64,000 nucleotides of DNA from Trichopria drosophilae (GCA_030407085.1 CM059582.1:203237501-203301500); one strand, 5' to 3'. Counted from the first letter of the stretch, positions 1 through 10,628 are shown. Numbers and translations are program-made. Notes: generated from the letters alone by a model not told the origin.

Positions 1-531
1 TTTTTTCCTGTATACTATATAGTGTTCTATTTGGTAGTGTGTCTGGTGTTGGTAGTAAAGGTTTTTTTTTGTAAGTGTGTGTTTGTTCTTGGTTTTTCAT
101 CGGTTGAATGTTTGTCGGTGTTTCTTTAAAGAACCATGTTTCCTGTTCATAGTCTGGTATTATTTTTGCTTTTTTTATGTAGTCTATTCCTAAGATGCAT
201 TCTATTTTTATGTCCGGTGCTATTCTTATGTTTGTGTTGAGTGTTTTATTTTTTAATGTAATTGGCAGTTCTACTATTCCTATAATTTCTATATTAGTGT
301 CGTTTGCTAGTTGTACTTTAATATCGTTGTTTGTAATTTTAATAATTTTTTTTTGTATTTTGTTTCCTAATTTTTGTATTCCTGTTTGTCCTATGTATGT
401 GTTTGTTGCACCTGGGTCAACTAATGCAGTAATTTGAGTGTTACCTATTTTAATTTGTGTGTACCAACGAGGGTCGTTTTCTATCTCTGAAGCTAAATTG
501 ACCCATTCTTTTAGCCTCAGTGTCGGTTTCC
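1..531 (-). CDS. gypsy element 1: start of pol, retropepsin-like protease (partial, runs off window)
   Basis: Reading leftward from about 531, the frame is open to the window edge. It encodes the start of a Ty3/gypsy pol polyprotein. A retropepsin-like motif reads V-D-P-G-A-T-N-T-Y-I-G (Asp-Pro-Gly near 412-420), and a second hydrophobic LGIDY motif follows about 60 residues later. Both are placed as expected for a gag-pol protease that processes the polyprotein. The active-site triplet is D-P-G rather than the usual D-[ST]-G, which is odd and may reduce activity. There is no start codon; pol is in the -1 frame relative to gag and opens just downstream of a GGGAAAC heptamer. Reverse transcriptase and integrase would lie outside the window. 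Confidence 0.75.
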
Positions 532-1794
532 CTGTTCATTGTTGTTTGTGTACTGTTTGTATGATTGTTGTTTTGGGCATTCTCGTTTGTAGTGTCCTCG
601 TTGTCCGCACTTGAAGCATTGTTCTACTGTATTTTGTGTTTTTTCTTTTTCTGTCTGTTGTCTGTAATTTTTGTAAGTTGAGTAATTATTTGTTTGTGGT
701 GTATATGTTTTTGGTTTGTAATATCGTGTTTTTTGTGTGTAAGTGTGTGGTGTAGGTGTGAATTCTTTTGCGTAGATGTTTAATGGTGTGTGTGTTTTTG
801 GTGTGTAATTTTGTGTGATTTGTTTTTCTCTGTTTTTTTGAGTTAGTCTTTCGAATTCTGTCCCTATTGTTTGTAATTCTTTGAATGTGTGTATTTCATA
901 GCGTCTGATGTGGTATTGGTATTCTTGTCTTAAGTGTTCGTATGTTTTATCTAATTGTTTTTCTAGTGTGTATGGTGGGTGTAACTGGTTTAATAATGTC
1001 CTATAGTGTAATATAAAATCTATTATTTTTTCTGTTGGTTTTTGAAATTTCTCTTCTAATTGTTTTTTTATATTAGTTCTATATGATTTATTTTGAAATG
1101 TGTCTAATAATGTCTCTGTAAATTGTTCCCAATTATTCCATTCGTTTTTATTTAATTTATACCAGTCGTATGCATTTCCTGATAATAATATTGGTATTGT
1201 TTTGTATAATTCGTCATTTGATAGATTATATCCGTTTTGTAGTTCTGTTAGTCTTTCTAAGAAGTCATATATGTTTTCATTTTCCTTTCCTTCAAATTTT
1301 AATTGCCAGTTTTGTACCACTTCCATAGGTGTTTTTTTTGTATAGATTTGCCATGGAATGAAGTTTTGATTTTGTGTGTGTAAATGTTGATGTTGTGTAT
1401 CTGTGTTTTCTCTTCCTGTGTTTTGGTTCTGTTCTTGTCTGTGTGGTGTATTATTTTCCTCTTCTATTTGATCGTAGTTTTGTGTTTGTCGTAAAGCGTA
1501 TGCGTTGTTTCTTTGTAAATGTGTGTTCCTACCGTTTTCTGAGTATTCGTCTAATAGGTTTCGTACTCTTATATTTGGCATAATGTGTTGTGATTGTTGA
1601 TTTTGATTATTTATTGGTGTGCCTTGTCTGTTTGTGTTTGTATGTAGTTCTTTATTTAGTTCTTCTATTGTCATGTCTAATAATGATTTGTTGATGTTAT
1701 TGTCTGAATTGTTTTGATCTGTTTGCGTCTCCTCTATGTTTATGTTTATCGTCGCGCCTGCTCTTGCTGGCGTGAATGCCGGTGTTCGTAGCAT
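517..1794 (-). CDS. gypsy element 1: gag polyprotein
   Basis: This 425-residue ORF encodes the structural gag protein of a Ty3/gypsy retrotransposon, which forms the cytoplasmic particle and packages the RNA. The N-terminal ~130 residues are Asn/Gln-rich and low complexity. The middle (about 145-320) matches the Retrotrans_gag pattern, with conserved Trp/Tyr positions such as AYDWYKLN and an alpha-helical, charged stretch. Near residue 395 there is one CCHC zinc knuckle, C-F-K-C-x4-H-x4-C, typical of nucleocapsid. The ATG at 1794 is followed by a short leader and LTR to its right. The ORF has no internal stop, so this copy is comparatively young. It overlaps pol in the -1 frame. Confidence 0.85.
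   Translation of the reverse strand: MLRTPAFTPARAGATININIEETQTDQNNSDNNINKSLLDMTIEELNKELHTNTNRQGTPINNQNQQSQHIMPNIRVRNLLDEYSENGRNTHLQRNNAYALRQTQNYDQIEEENNTPHRQEQNQNTGRENTDTQHQHLHTQNQNFIPWQIYTKKTPMEVVQNWQLKFEGKENENIYDFLERLTELQNGYNLSNDELYKTIPILLSGNAYDWYKLNKNEWNNWEQFTETLLDTFQNKSYRTNIKKQLEEKFQKPTEKIIDFILHYRTLLNQLHPPYTLEKQLDKTYEHLRQEYQYHIRRYEIHTFKELQTIGTEFERLTQKNREKQITQNYTPKTHTPLNIYAKEFTPTPHTYTQKTRYYKPKTYTPQTNNYSTYKNYRQQTEKEKTQNTVEQCFKCGQRGHYKRECPKQQSYKQYTNNNEQGNRH
526..532 (-). promoter_or_regulatory. candidate -1 ribosomal frameshift slippery site (GGGAAAC)
   Basis: The heptamer GGGAAAC lies in the last codons of gag with phase G GGA AAC in the gag frame, which is the X XXY YYZ arrangement used for -1 frameshifting. 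Slipping back one base enters the open pol frame that carries the protease. The gag stop codon lies only a few codons downstream. This fits gag-pol expression by frameshifting, but no pseudoknot was verified. Confidence 0.55.
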
Positions 1795-2125
1795 GTTTAT
1801 AGATTTATTTATTATCTCTAAATTTGTACTTGAAAATAATAATTTATATATTTTTTTTTTTTATTTAAGTGTTTTTGTCTCTAATGTTTTTAAGTTTGGT
1901 GTGTAATAGTAAGTTGTGTGATTGTGTTGTGTGGTATGTTTGATTTCTCTTTGTGTATTTATGTTGTCTGTGTTGTATGTTTTATATATAATTTATTCTA
2001 TTCTTTTTGTGTAATGTATTATTGTTTGTTGTATGTGAGAGTTTTATGTTTGATTAGTTGTGTAATGTGTATCTATGTATATGTCACAATTTTCGTTTTA
2101 ATGTGATTAATTTATGTGAGTTTTT
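1795..2125 (-). other. gypsy element 1: untranslated leader
   Basis: This is a T-rich (A-rich on the element strand) stretch between the PBS and the gag ATG with no supportable ORF. It is the expected position of the 5' leader carrying packaging signals. No conserved structure was recognised. Confidence 0.6.
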
Positions 2126-2138
2126 CACGTTGGCGCCA
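2126..2138 (-). promoter_or_regulatory. gypsy element 1: primer-binding site (tRNA-Lys-like)
   Basis: On the element strand TGGCGCCAACGTG begins one base after the LTR end. It is complementary to the 3' end of insect tRNA-Lys apart from one missing C (from memory TGGCGCCCAACGTG would be exact). This is the site of minus-strand DNA priming and fixes the LTR boundary. Confidence 0.7.
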
Positions 2139-2139
2139 T

Positions 2140-2390
2140 TGTAACGGGACTAGGGCCGCAGTAAGAAATACACATAAAGGTTAAGAAAGTGTTTATTAAG
2201 TATTGCTAGAGTACTTACAAATTTAATCTAAGTTTTGGAAATTCCCCAAGGGGCACTTTACTTACACCTCACTTGCGATTCGCTCGCTCGCACAACTCTA
2301 ACTAATCTTATTGCGGGGCCGCGTTACGCAGAACGCGTCGCCCCCACTCTTACTCTCTCTCTCTCTCTCTCTCTGTAACGGTCCGTTACA
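2140..2390 (-). repeat. gypsy element 1: 5' LTR (251 bp)
   Basis: The segment begins TGTAACGG and ends CCGTTACA, an inverted terminal pair of the TG...CA type, and the PBS lies directly beside it at 2126-2138. On the minus strand an AATAAA polyadenylation signal lies at 2192-2197. A (CT)n microsatellite at 2352-2374 sits near the upstream end. The 3' LTR is outside the window, so LTR identity and the target duplication cannot be checked. The right edge directly abuts the remains of gypsy element 2, meaning this element inserted into or beside it. Confidence 0.8.
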
Positions 2391-2497
2391 AAGTATCGAA
2401 CTATATAAAAGCACATTTTCGAATTTCCCGCATGACCCAGTTTCTCGTGAATAGACTTTAAGATTGTACACACTAGAACCTTAGGGATCAGTATTTT

Positions 2498-3450
2498 CTA
2501 ACTATCCTGGTCGCGTGGCTTACCGTATAAAATACCTGATTCAGTACAAATTTGAAAATGAGGATTATTTCGCTGTCGCAAATCATTAAGAGCATCATCG
2601 TTTTCCTGAAGGGTTGTCAAGTCATGTAAATCATCTACAAGTTCCGGTTGTCGCGATACGCGCCTTATTGCACACAGTCCTACTTCCCCGTCATTAACGC
2701 ATCCCCCATCGATTAACCAAACTATATGACGAATAAAATATTCCTTTTCGCCCGCCTCGAATATGCGATTATGGAAATTACGGCTAAAAAAATCCGCGAC
2801 AACGTTATCTACCCCCTTGCAGTGAGATATCTCAAATGAAAATGACTGCAAAAAGAGTACCCATCTCATGATACGAGCATTGCTGTAAGGTGTCGATAGG
2901 AGGAATGTGAGAGATTCGTGGTCGGCAATGATATAAAAGTGCGCTCCGACCAAATACATACGGAATTTCATAATTGAATATATAATTGCAAGAAGCTCCT
3001 TCTCCGTAGTATGATAGTTCAACTCACTAGATGTTAATAGCCTGCTGACTAACGAAATAATTCTCGCATTCCCCTCCTCGTCTACCTGATACAGTACTCC
3101 ACTAATGCCAGCATCACTAGCGTCGGTTTGCAGATGAAATGGTATTTCCGGGATATAATTGGATAATGTAACCGCGTTCAAAAAATTTTCCTTCAAACGT
3201 TGAAACGCCTCAGTATGAGCATCCGTCCACTTCCAGGAACTATGCGTGCTTAATAGGTTACGAAACGGCACGAGATAGTCAGCATGCCTGACACTAAATC
3301 TGCGGTAATAGCCACACACCCCCATGAACCCTTGGAGCTGTTTCCTATCTCGAGGAACTGGAAATTCGGCGATACTCTTCAGTTTCTCGGGGTCGGCGCT
3401 AATACCACGTTCTGTCAACACATAGCCGAGAAAATTAACAGTTTTTTAAA
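2498..3450 (-). pseudogene. gypsy element 2: pol C-terminal part (RNase H)
   Basis: This frame follows the reverse transcriptase after a one-base slip in a homopolymer run at about 3446-3455. It opens with FLGYVLTERG, the usual thumb region. RNase H follows with the motifs QTDASDAGISGVL, TEKELLAI and IADHESLTFLL, and the tether GVDNVVADFFSR comes after that. It ends at a stop after the start of the integrase linker, so no HHCC or DDE integrase remains. RNase H removes RNA template during reverse transcription. It is non-functional here because of the frameshift and the 3' truncation. Confidence 0.8.
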
Positions 3451-4318
3451 AAAACCGAGATTTATCCAGACTCAAGGTTAACCCAGTGTCTTCCAACCTA
3501 TTAAACAATCTCCACAAATGCACAATATGCTCATCGAAGGATCGAGAAGCGATCAGGAGGTCGTCCACGTAACACGTTACGAAGCTCAGTATATCCGCCC
3601 CTAAAACATCACGAAGAGCACGCATGAAGCCACTACCGGCGGTCTTCAGGCCGAATGGGATGCGCGTAAACTGGTACAGTCGACCTTCATGGAGAAAAGA
3701 AGTGTATTTTCGAGATGCGGGGTCAAGAGGTATCTGCCAGTACCCTTTCGCGAGATCTGTTACCGAAAAAAATTTTGCCCCCTCGAACTGTTGTAACAGT
3801 TCTTCTATTCGAGGTGGGGATTCATTATCTGCGATGATTATAGTATTAATGAACCTCGCATCCAGGCACAGCCTCAATTCTCCATTACATTTTTCTACAA
3901 CACGCAACGGGTTACAGTAAGGACTTTTTGAAACTTCCAGGATTCCCTGCTGCAATAATAAGTCGATTTGCTTTCTAACCGCGGCGCGCTGATGCAAAGG
4001 CCCAGGATAAGATTTGCGTATATATGGTTTGTTATCCACGACCTCTATCTTATACTCATAATTCCATATGCATCCCAAACGGCGTGAAAAAATGCCACGG
4101 TACTCGCGCAAAAGATCAGCGACGATATCTTTTTGATCCTCGCTTAGATCATTTAATTTATTGGTATACTTACGAATTTCTTGATCATTTACTTCCGGAT
4201 CTACACAGGGGCTCGCGTCCTCCAAAGTTATATTATTTGCCGGAATAATTTCCTCGTTAGTGTAATTTTGACCCCGAAGCCGTCTCGATTGTCGAATTAT
4301 TCCTAATTTTTTTGCCAT
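3446..4318 (-). pseudogene. gypsy element 2: reverse transcriptase
   Basis: This 290-residue frame carries a Ty3/gypsy reverse transcriptase. It has the LRLCLDARFIN motif, FFSVTDLAKGYWQI, the FGLKTAG motif, and the catalytic YVDD box followed by LLIAS. It overlaps the end of gag-protease by 62 bp (4257-4318), consistent with -1 frameshift expression. It stops after DKSRFF in a homopolymer, where the RNase H frame takes over one base off. RT copies genomic RNA inside the particle. The single frame break makes the polyprotein defective. Confidence 0.85.
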
Positions 4319-5681
4319 ACCGAAAGTTAACTATCTCCTGCGGCAACCAATCACCAAATAGTTGTACTCGCTCATGCTCCACGTCAATAATTCCCGAATG
4401 TCTTTTCAGCCAATCGATCCCTATGAGTACATCGGTAGTTAATCCCGGCAAAATCAAAAACGGATCAGAAGTCTCGATATCATTAATTTTGATCGTCAAA
4501 CGGACTTGTTTCTTTATCGAAGTTGATTTTCGTCCGACCGCAGTGTGAACAGCAAACTGACTTACCGGTAATATAATTAACTCCATTTCCCGACTTAACC
4601 CCTTATAAAAAGACTCCGAGATACAGGTGATTTCAGATCCTGTATCTAAAATAAGATGAACCGGCCTATCCGAAATGGTCGCTTCAATGTGAGGGCTCAC
4701 GACTCGATGCTCTTTTTTATCGACCGAAGGGTTGCCCTCAAGGACGTCCCAACATAGGTCGTCCACAAAATTGGAGTAATCAGTGATATGTAATCCGCGA
4801 ACATTGGCATTAGTCGGATTCTCCATCTGTTGCCCTCCACTTTGCGAACTTCCCGCGTTGTTGCGTGGGCGCGTCCCGTTCGCATTCGAGTTATTCGAAA
4901 TATTAGAATTAGAAGAATTCGGATTATAAGAGTTATTATGAAAACTATTCGAATATTGGTCACGTGATCGAAACGGAGCATGTACATCTCTTCGACCTGA
5001 TTCACGATTACGCAAATTCTCACCAGCCCTATTCGAGTGTGACGGACCAGATGATTCAACCCGATTGTTTCGAGAGCTTTCCTCTTTCCGTTCTTTATTG
5101 TGATTATCATAATTATATGAACGCGAAAAATTATTAAAATGATCGCTTCCCGATGATTCACCGATACGAGCTAATGCTTTCATTAATTGTTGCGTTTCGG
5201 AGTAGTCAATTACTGTCAAAATGTCTTGAATCCGAACCGGTAGTTGTCGAACGATAGTGAAATTAATTTCATATTGTTCCATTTTCGGGGTGAAATAACG
5301 CGCTGCGCGAAGTTGCTCGGTAAAATATTCGTAAATGGTTTGATTTCCCGCCACATATCGACGCGAAGACCACTCGCTTTTAGCTTTCGTGCGAGCCTCT
5401 ATAGAATAGTATTCGCTCAGAAAAATTGTTTTAAATTGATCATATGCATCAACTGAAAATACTCTGGCTTTGTACCAGACTTTCGCGGTTCCGATAAGGG
5501 CATCTTCAACAAATGAAAGTTTTAAATTTTCCAAAATATTTTTTCGAGCAAAGTATTTTTCAAGCTCTTCCAAAAACTTTAACGGGTTTTCACCACGACC
5601 GTTAAAAGTGGGCAAAGTCAAATTAGGTTGATGATTTTGTAAATAAGAGGCTAAGATAGATACTAAAGAGTCATTAGTCAA
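4257..5681 (-). CDS. gypsy element 2: gag-protease
   Basis: This 474-residue ORF starts at ATG 5681. Residues about 20-170 resemble a retrotransposon gag core (LPTFNGRGENPLKFLEELEKYF, then an Arg/Lys-rich helical part). Residues about 185-290 are rich in Ser, Asn and Arg, with no CCHC knuckle seen, and may serve RNA binding instead. Residues about 325-440 are a retropepsin with the standard DTGS active site (HLILDTGSEITCIS) and a later LIGIDWL motif. Gag and protease are therefore fused in one frame, unlike element 1 where protease lies in pol. The ORF is intact although the downstream pol is not. Confidence 0.8.
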   Translation of the reverse strand: MTNDSLVSILASYLQNHQPNLTLPTFNGRGENPLKFLEELEKYFARKNILENLKLSFVEDALIGTAKVWYKARVFSVDAYDQFKTIFLSEYYSIEARTKAKSEWSSRRYVAGNQTIYEYFTEQLRAARYFTPKMEQYEINFTIVRQLPVRIQDILTVIDYSETQQLMKALARIGESSGSDHFNNFSRSYNYDNHNKERKEESSRNNRVESSGPSHSNRAGENLRNRESGRRDVHAPFRSRDQYSNSFHNNSYNPNSSNSNISNNSNANGTRPRNNAGSSQSGGQQMENPTNANVRGLHITDYSNFVDDLCWDVLEGNPSVDKKEHRVVSPHIEATISDRPVHLILDTGSEITCISESFYKGLSREMELIILPVSQFAVHTAVGRKSTSIKKQVRLTIKINDIETSDPFLILPGLTTDVLIGIDWLKRHSGIIDVEHERVQLFGDWLPQEIVNFRYGKKIRNNSTIETASGSKLH

Positions 5682-5697
5682 AGGTAAACATTGCGGA

Positions 5698-7394
5698 CTA
5701 ACCGTACTGCCTGTTGTTGAAAAATTTGAAGGCGTATTACAACCTATTTTTTCAAACGGTGAAAATTTTAATAAATCTTATGCAAATACAATATCTACAT
5801 CGCGTCTAATACGCTCGTTCGGATACAAGCTTACCGAAAAATGGGAATGTACGTTTAATCGGGAGAAAAAAACAAATAGAGAACTTTCTGATTACGTGGA
5901 AAATCATCCAATGGCGTCTTACGTTGTTCTCGAGCCGCGCGATGCATTTTTTGGCGGACGAACGGGAAATACCGCAACATATTACACTGTCAAAAATAAT
6001 GAAACAATTAAGTACGTAGATGTATGTTCGCTATATCCGTACATCTGCAAGACCGGTCGCTTCTCCGTAGGCCATCCAACCATTTATGTTGGAGAAGAAT
6101 GTGCTGCCATCACGAGTCTAGAAGATCCATTTAATTTAGACGGGGTAGAAGGACTTCATCATGTGTAAAGTACTACCACCCCGAAATCTATATCATGCAG
6201 TACTGCCAGTTAAAATGAATTCTCGGTTGCTATTTCCTCTCTGCCGAAGTTGTTGCGAGATGGAGTGGCAATCAGACTGTATACATGAGAATGACGACGA
6301 TAGAGTATTAACTGGGACGTGGGTGGTCGATGAGGTCAAGAAAGCTATTCAGAAAGGCTATAAAATCCGAAAAATACTCGAAATTTGGCAGTATATATAA
6401 CGCAATACAATCTTCAGACTCGCGATGGTGGTCTGTTTTCGAAATACATTGATACGTTTCTAAAAATGAAGCAAGAAGCGAGCGGCTGGCCTGCAGAATG
6501 TGTCGATGAGCAAACAAAAAGCTTGTACGTAGAATCTTATGAGCGGACCGAATGGATAAAGCTCGAACAAAATAATATATCAATAAATCCCGGTTTAAGA
6601 GCCGTTGCTAAACTGTGTTTAAATTCATTTTGAGGGAAATTTGGGCAACGCGAAAATCTGCAGCGTACAGAGATAATTTCCACGCGCCAAGACTTGCTTG
6701 AAATTTTCACAGAAGTGACAAAAGAGGTTACTCAGATTCTTCCGGTAAATGACAAGATTATATTTGTCAATTGGGTCGACAGAAGCGAACCGGTCACACC
6801 ATCAAATTGTACAAACGTTGTTATTGCGGCTTACACGACAGCTCAAGCGCGGTTGAAATTATACAGTTATGTATTTAGAAAAATTGGATCGTCGCGTGCT
6901 CTATTTCGATACCAATTCAGTAATATACATATATATCTAATAAATCGATGACGTCACCCAAAGATTATGAACCGCCTTTGGGTAATTTTCTGGGTGACTT
7001 GACCGACGAGCTAGCGGATTACGGGTCGGGCGCGTATATTGAGACCTTTATCTCAGGGGGGCCTAAATTTTACGCTTTTCGCGTGCGAACTGAAAACGAT
7101 CAGTATTACGACACGTGTAAAGTCAAGGGTATTTCATTAAATTACGAAAATGGGAAAAAAATTAACTTTAATTCGATTTATAAAATGATTATGGAAAGTG
7201 ATTGTAATAATACTACTAATACCACTACGACCACTGGTACACGTCCAAAAATACGCATTAGATTTAACGCAATACGACGCACCGCCGTACATGAAATTGT
7301 AACGCGCCCGGAAGAAAAAACATGTCAAATAGTTTTGAAAAAACGGCGTCACGTTTCGACTCGCTACTCATTTCCTTTTGGGTACAAACAGTAA
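5698..7394 (+). pseudogene. Polinton/Maverick protein-primed DNA polymerase B remnant
   Basis: Three frames together spell the C-terminal half of a type-B, protein-primed DNA polymerase of Polinton/Maverick type. Landmarks in order are RDAFFGGRTGN (about 5935), VDVCSLYPYI (motif A, normally D-x2-SLYP, about 6018), PPRNLYHAVLP (6178), RAVAKLCLNSF then GKFGQR (motif B, about 6598-6650), a motif C copy near 6902-6919, and a C-terminal YYDTCKVKGISLNYEN stretch (about 7106). Breaks are a frameshift near 6165, an extra frame change near 6385, a stop at 6631-6633, a frame change near 6890 and a stop after motif C. Motif C reads D-T-N instead of D-T-D, so a metal-binding aspartate is lost. The neighbouring virion cluster at 13.8-23 kb lacks a polymerase; a link to it is not shown. 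Confidence 0.8.
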
Positions 7395-7960
7395 AGTAGA
7401 TCACAATTATAGCACACTCGGTAATTGTTAAATTTTGTACATACAAAAGATTTATCGTTTTTTGTGGAAAATTATAAATATAAGAGGTTGAACATATATG
7501 TAATCGAATTAATAAGAATAAGAATAATGAAAAATTATTACAATATTTTATTTACCCTTACGATTGAACGCAAGTACAGATCATTCATCCGTTAATACAA
7601 GGTCACAGTCAACTCGGACGACTCCGGACCTCCTATATATTACGCAACATATTTCCCCGTTGCTTGTCAACTCTACTCATAGGAATTCTTCGTATCTCCT
7701 CTTTCGTATTTTCAACGTCTTATCTCCCCTTCGTATTCAAATTTTTCCTAGAAAACTGGGTCCCCTCGAGTAAAAACCATGTGTGTGCTTCAACGTCGTA
7801 TGAAATCACAGTCTCTCGTTTTCGACCTACAAGCGGACTGACACGTGCACAACAAGTATATAAAGGTCATCTGTGTTATGTATTGGTAAATCTTAATAAA
7901 TAATAAGGAGGAGTGGGGGCTGAATCATCATAAAAAGCCAAACACGAAAACTAACAAATA
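7395..7960. other. unassigned AT-rich spacer
   Basis: No coding signal is supportable. A TATATAAAG box near 7856 and an AATAAA near 7894 lie close together, followed by a purine-rich AAGGAGGAGTGGGGG run. This could be the edge of an unrecognised retroelement. No repeat partner was found in the window. Confidence 0.3.
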
Positions 7961-7966
7961 GTCGTC

Positions 7967-8690
7967 GAGAGGTCATTGAACCATGACCTACCTCACGTTC
8001 CGGCCAAAGGGACCCCGTACAGGTTTGTTTACGCCAGACTACAGAGCTACCTCGCAAGGCGGGGCGTTTTTATTGTTTGTTTTGATATTAATTATCCATT
8101 AATAACCACTAACATCTCTTTACGAAGCCATTAACCCATGACCTATCTCAAGATTCGTCTGCCAGTCTCGCGTAGCGGCCAAAGGTACCCCGTACGATTT
8201 TGTATACGTCAGAATATTGACAAAGCGAACGAGGTGGTGGTAGTGTTATTTACGACCATAAATTGATAGGTATCTTTAATTACCCAATTACCATGATTTA
8301 GTGACATTTTTATTATTTGTTTTGACATTAATTACCCATTAATAACCATTAACACCTCTTTATGAGGTCATTAACCCCTGACCTATCTCAACATGCGTCT
8401 GCCAACCACGCGTAGTAGCCAAAGGTACCCCGTACGTTTTTGTTTACGTCAGACTACCGACCTACTTCAAAAGGCGGCTACAGGGATATTTACGGTCATA
8501 AATTATTTTTTTCTGACATTAATTACCCAATTAACATTATTTATTGACGTTTTTATTGCTTGTTTTGACATTAATTACCCATTAATAACCATTATCAACT
8601 CTTTATGAGGTCATTAACCCCGGACCTATCCCAAGGCGCGCGTGCCGTCTGGAGCCAGACCTACCTCAAGGTGGAGGAGTGGGGGGTGTT
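7967..8690. repeat. degenerate tandem repeat, ~240 bp unit
   Basis: Four copies of a unit containing GGTCATTaaCCcaTGACCTa, a GCCAAAGGtACCCCGTAC core and a CATTAATtACCcATTAATAACC tail start near 7969, 8126, 8366 and 8608. Copies two to four are spaced about 240 bp apart; the first is short. The copies differ by many substitutions and small deletions. There is no coding content. Confidence 0.75.
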
Positions 8691-8721
8691 TACGTCTCGC
8701 CATCGGTACCCCTATACTACT

Positions 8722-9850
8722 CTAGGTGGAAAAGTTTTAAAGCGTTTTTATAAAGTTGCCATATAAAAAATATATAAAAACTATATAAAAAATGGTTCTA
8801 TAAATACATTATATTGTTTTTCTTAAACATTCATACTTACATAAAGGTTGTATAAAATCCATAAAACATTGTATAAAAATAATATAAAAAGAGAAACTGT
8901 GCAGTAAACCCATTTTTTCACAGAAGTAACCTAGAATAAATATCATTTCCTCGGAGAAAATTGGCTACTTATTACTAAGCATATCAGAAGGAAAAGTATA
9001 AGAAAAGCAATGCATCTGCTTTTCGGTATTCTTGAACCTGCAACATATATGGAAAACACTAATAGGAAATAAACAAAGGTTTTGTTAACGTTTTTTCAAT
9101 TTAAATTTCTAGTGCGCTGCACTTCTTATGGAGGTTAAAACGGTTGAAACCAAACTGCAAAAAAAATCTGCATTCTCTTTGTTCGATGTAATCGTTGGTC
9201 GGTTGGTGGTTGGTGACGTGGTTGCTAAGGTTTGTTGATTTCTATGCGCTTTTTTTTTCATTTTCCGTTTAACCTCCATAAGAAGTGCATCATATTGGAA
9301 AGTAAATTTGAAAAAATATTGATAAACCCTTTAAGTGTTCCCTCCTAATGTTCTCCGTATCTCGGATTCTTCGTTCAAACATTGTTGAACGATACTGATG
9401 CGATAAACCTGCGTTATAATTGTAACTGCTGCTAAACAGAATTGAATTCATGGTATGCAAGCGATACAGCGATACGCCAGAAGTCCGGCACGAAGAACGA
9501 GAAAAATACGACATAAAATTCTGAACCGTACTTATGTCGGAGTCGGAAACACTGGGCTATACATATACGGCGTTTCTCCGGCATTTGTCCGGCGTGGAAC
9601 TTTGAACATTTTGTTCATGTGTGCGGTATTTGTCCCGCAACTGAAAATCAGTTTCTCGAATCACCACTACATTGTCGCCGCACGGAGCTATCTGAGCCAC
9701 TAGATGATTACCCATCTAATACATGGTTCGGTAGATTCCCTTCTATACCATCGCAACCGTTTCGAGTTCCGATTTTACCTGAGGGTAGCGCCATAGTCAA
9801 CAACATAATCTCTGGTTCGGATCGGACGCACACACCCGTCATGTATATAA
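8722..9850. mobile_element. dispersed non-coding element, family G, copy A
   Basis: The left end reads CTAGGTGGAAAAGTTTT followed by short TATAAAA-rich subterminal repeats (8725-8900). The interior shares blocks with 32560-33892, such as GTTTTGTTAACGTT, GTGGTTGCTAAGGTTTGTT and a near-inverted GCACTTCTTATGG pair around 9120 and 9285. The second copy ends in the inverted form AAAACTTTTCCACCTGGG, so the family has terminal inverted repeats. No transposase is present, so it is a non-autonomous DNA element. The right edge is uncertain. Confidence 0.55.
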
Positions 9851-9854
9851 TTTA

Positions 9855-10225
9855 ATGCTCTATCTTTTTTGTTTGAAACATTTTTTAATAAAATTTGTAT
9901 TTTTTAAAGTTAATGCAAAACTACGAAGAAACTTTAGTGGGGCTAATGTTTTTTAGTAATGGACGGATGGATTATGCCAAGACACGTATTTTAAACAAAA
10001 ATTTAAGTCATTACGCTTATCCCTTCGCGAGTTATCGCGAGCCAAAAAAAACTGGACGCACGGACGTACGGACGTATGTACGTACAAGATCACGGACACA
10101 AATTTTTTTATTGTTGATTTAAGCTTCTTAGGGTCTGAAACGCCGACATTTGATGAAAAACTATAGGGTAATTTTTATGCCCGAAGTGACCAAATTCAAT
10201 ACTTCGTCCAGACCTAAGGTCTTAA
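9855..10225 (+). repeat. dispersed repeat family R, copy 1
   Basis: The copy holds an ACGTACG-rich stretch (about 10055-10095), the phrase CATTTGATGAAAAACTATAG, and the end motif CAATACTTCGTCCAGACC. The same blocks recur at 15075-15560, 38180-38490 and 59495-59955 in either orientation. The end motif is half of a short palindrome ending in GGTCTGGGTCGAAGT in other copies. It is non-coding. Confidence 0.7.
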
Positions 10226-10628
10226 AGTATAGTTTCTGAGAAGTTGAAAAAAACGTCTTTTGAGTGATTTTTAGGGGAATTTTGTATCCGTAAAATGGGC
10301 GTCAGGTCACGTTAAAACACGTGGAATATCATTTCCTGCACTATAACACAGTATAATTTTAAAAACCATCGATGAGTTTACCTGGAGTCGATTTTGTGTT
10401 AGGTTGTAATAGTCATGTAAAAGAAGTTAGTATTGGGTCTATAAAACTTAGTATTAAGTTAATACGTTTATTCACTACCAATACATGAAGCAAAAATAAC
10501 ATAATAAATTCATATGATATTATAAGGCAGAAAATATTAAACAAATTTAAGCATGTCGTAAGGCATGAAAGTATTTACACATTCGAAAGATTAAAAAAAC
10601 GAATAAACCGTAAATCACATCGAAAGAT
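10226..10628. other. non-coding spacer with minus-strand polyadenylation signal
   Basis: No gene was found. On the minus strand AATAAA lies near 10467, about 160 bp downstream of the terminal exon at 10629-10799. It could be that gene's polyadenylation signal. Confidence 0.4.

Larger units (their letters stand above)
2391..5697 (-). mobile_element. gypsy element 2: truncated Ty3/gypsy retrotransposon
   Basis: A second Ty3/gypsy-type element on the minus strand has gag plus protease, then reverse transcriptase, then RNase H and the start of the linker towards integrase. The 3' part (integrase and 3' LTR) is missing, cut where the LTR of element 1 begins. No 5' LTR is visible on the right, where Polinton polymerase sequence starts at about 5698. 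Codon use and GC content are higher than in element 1, so it is a different family. Internal frameshifts show that it is dead. Confidence 0.8.

Noticed and set aside
195..437. Hydrophobic plus-strand ORF resembling a membrane protein
   Set aside because: Complement of the pol/protease region; T-rich shadow of the minus-strand A-rich coding sequence.
2401..2413. TATATAAAAG box at the right of the gypsy LTR
   Set aside because: It is outside the LTR and on the opposite strand to the element; no gene starts nearby.
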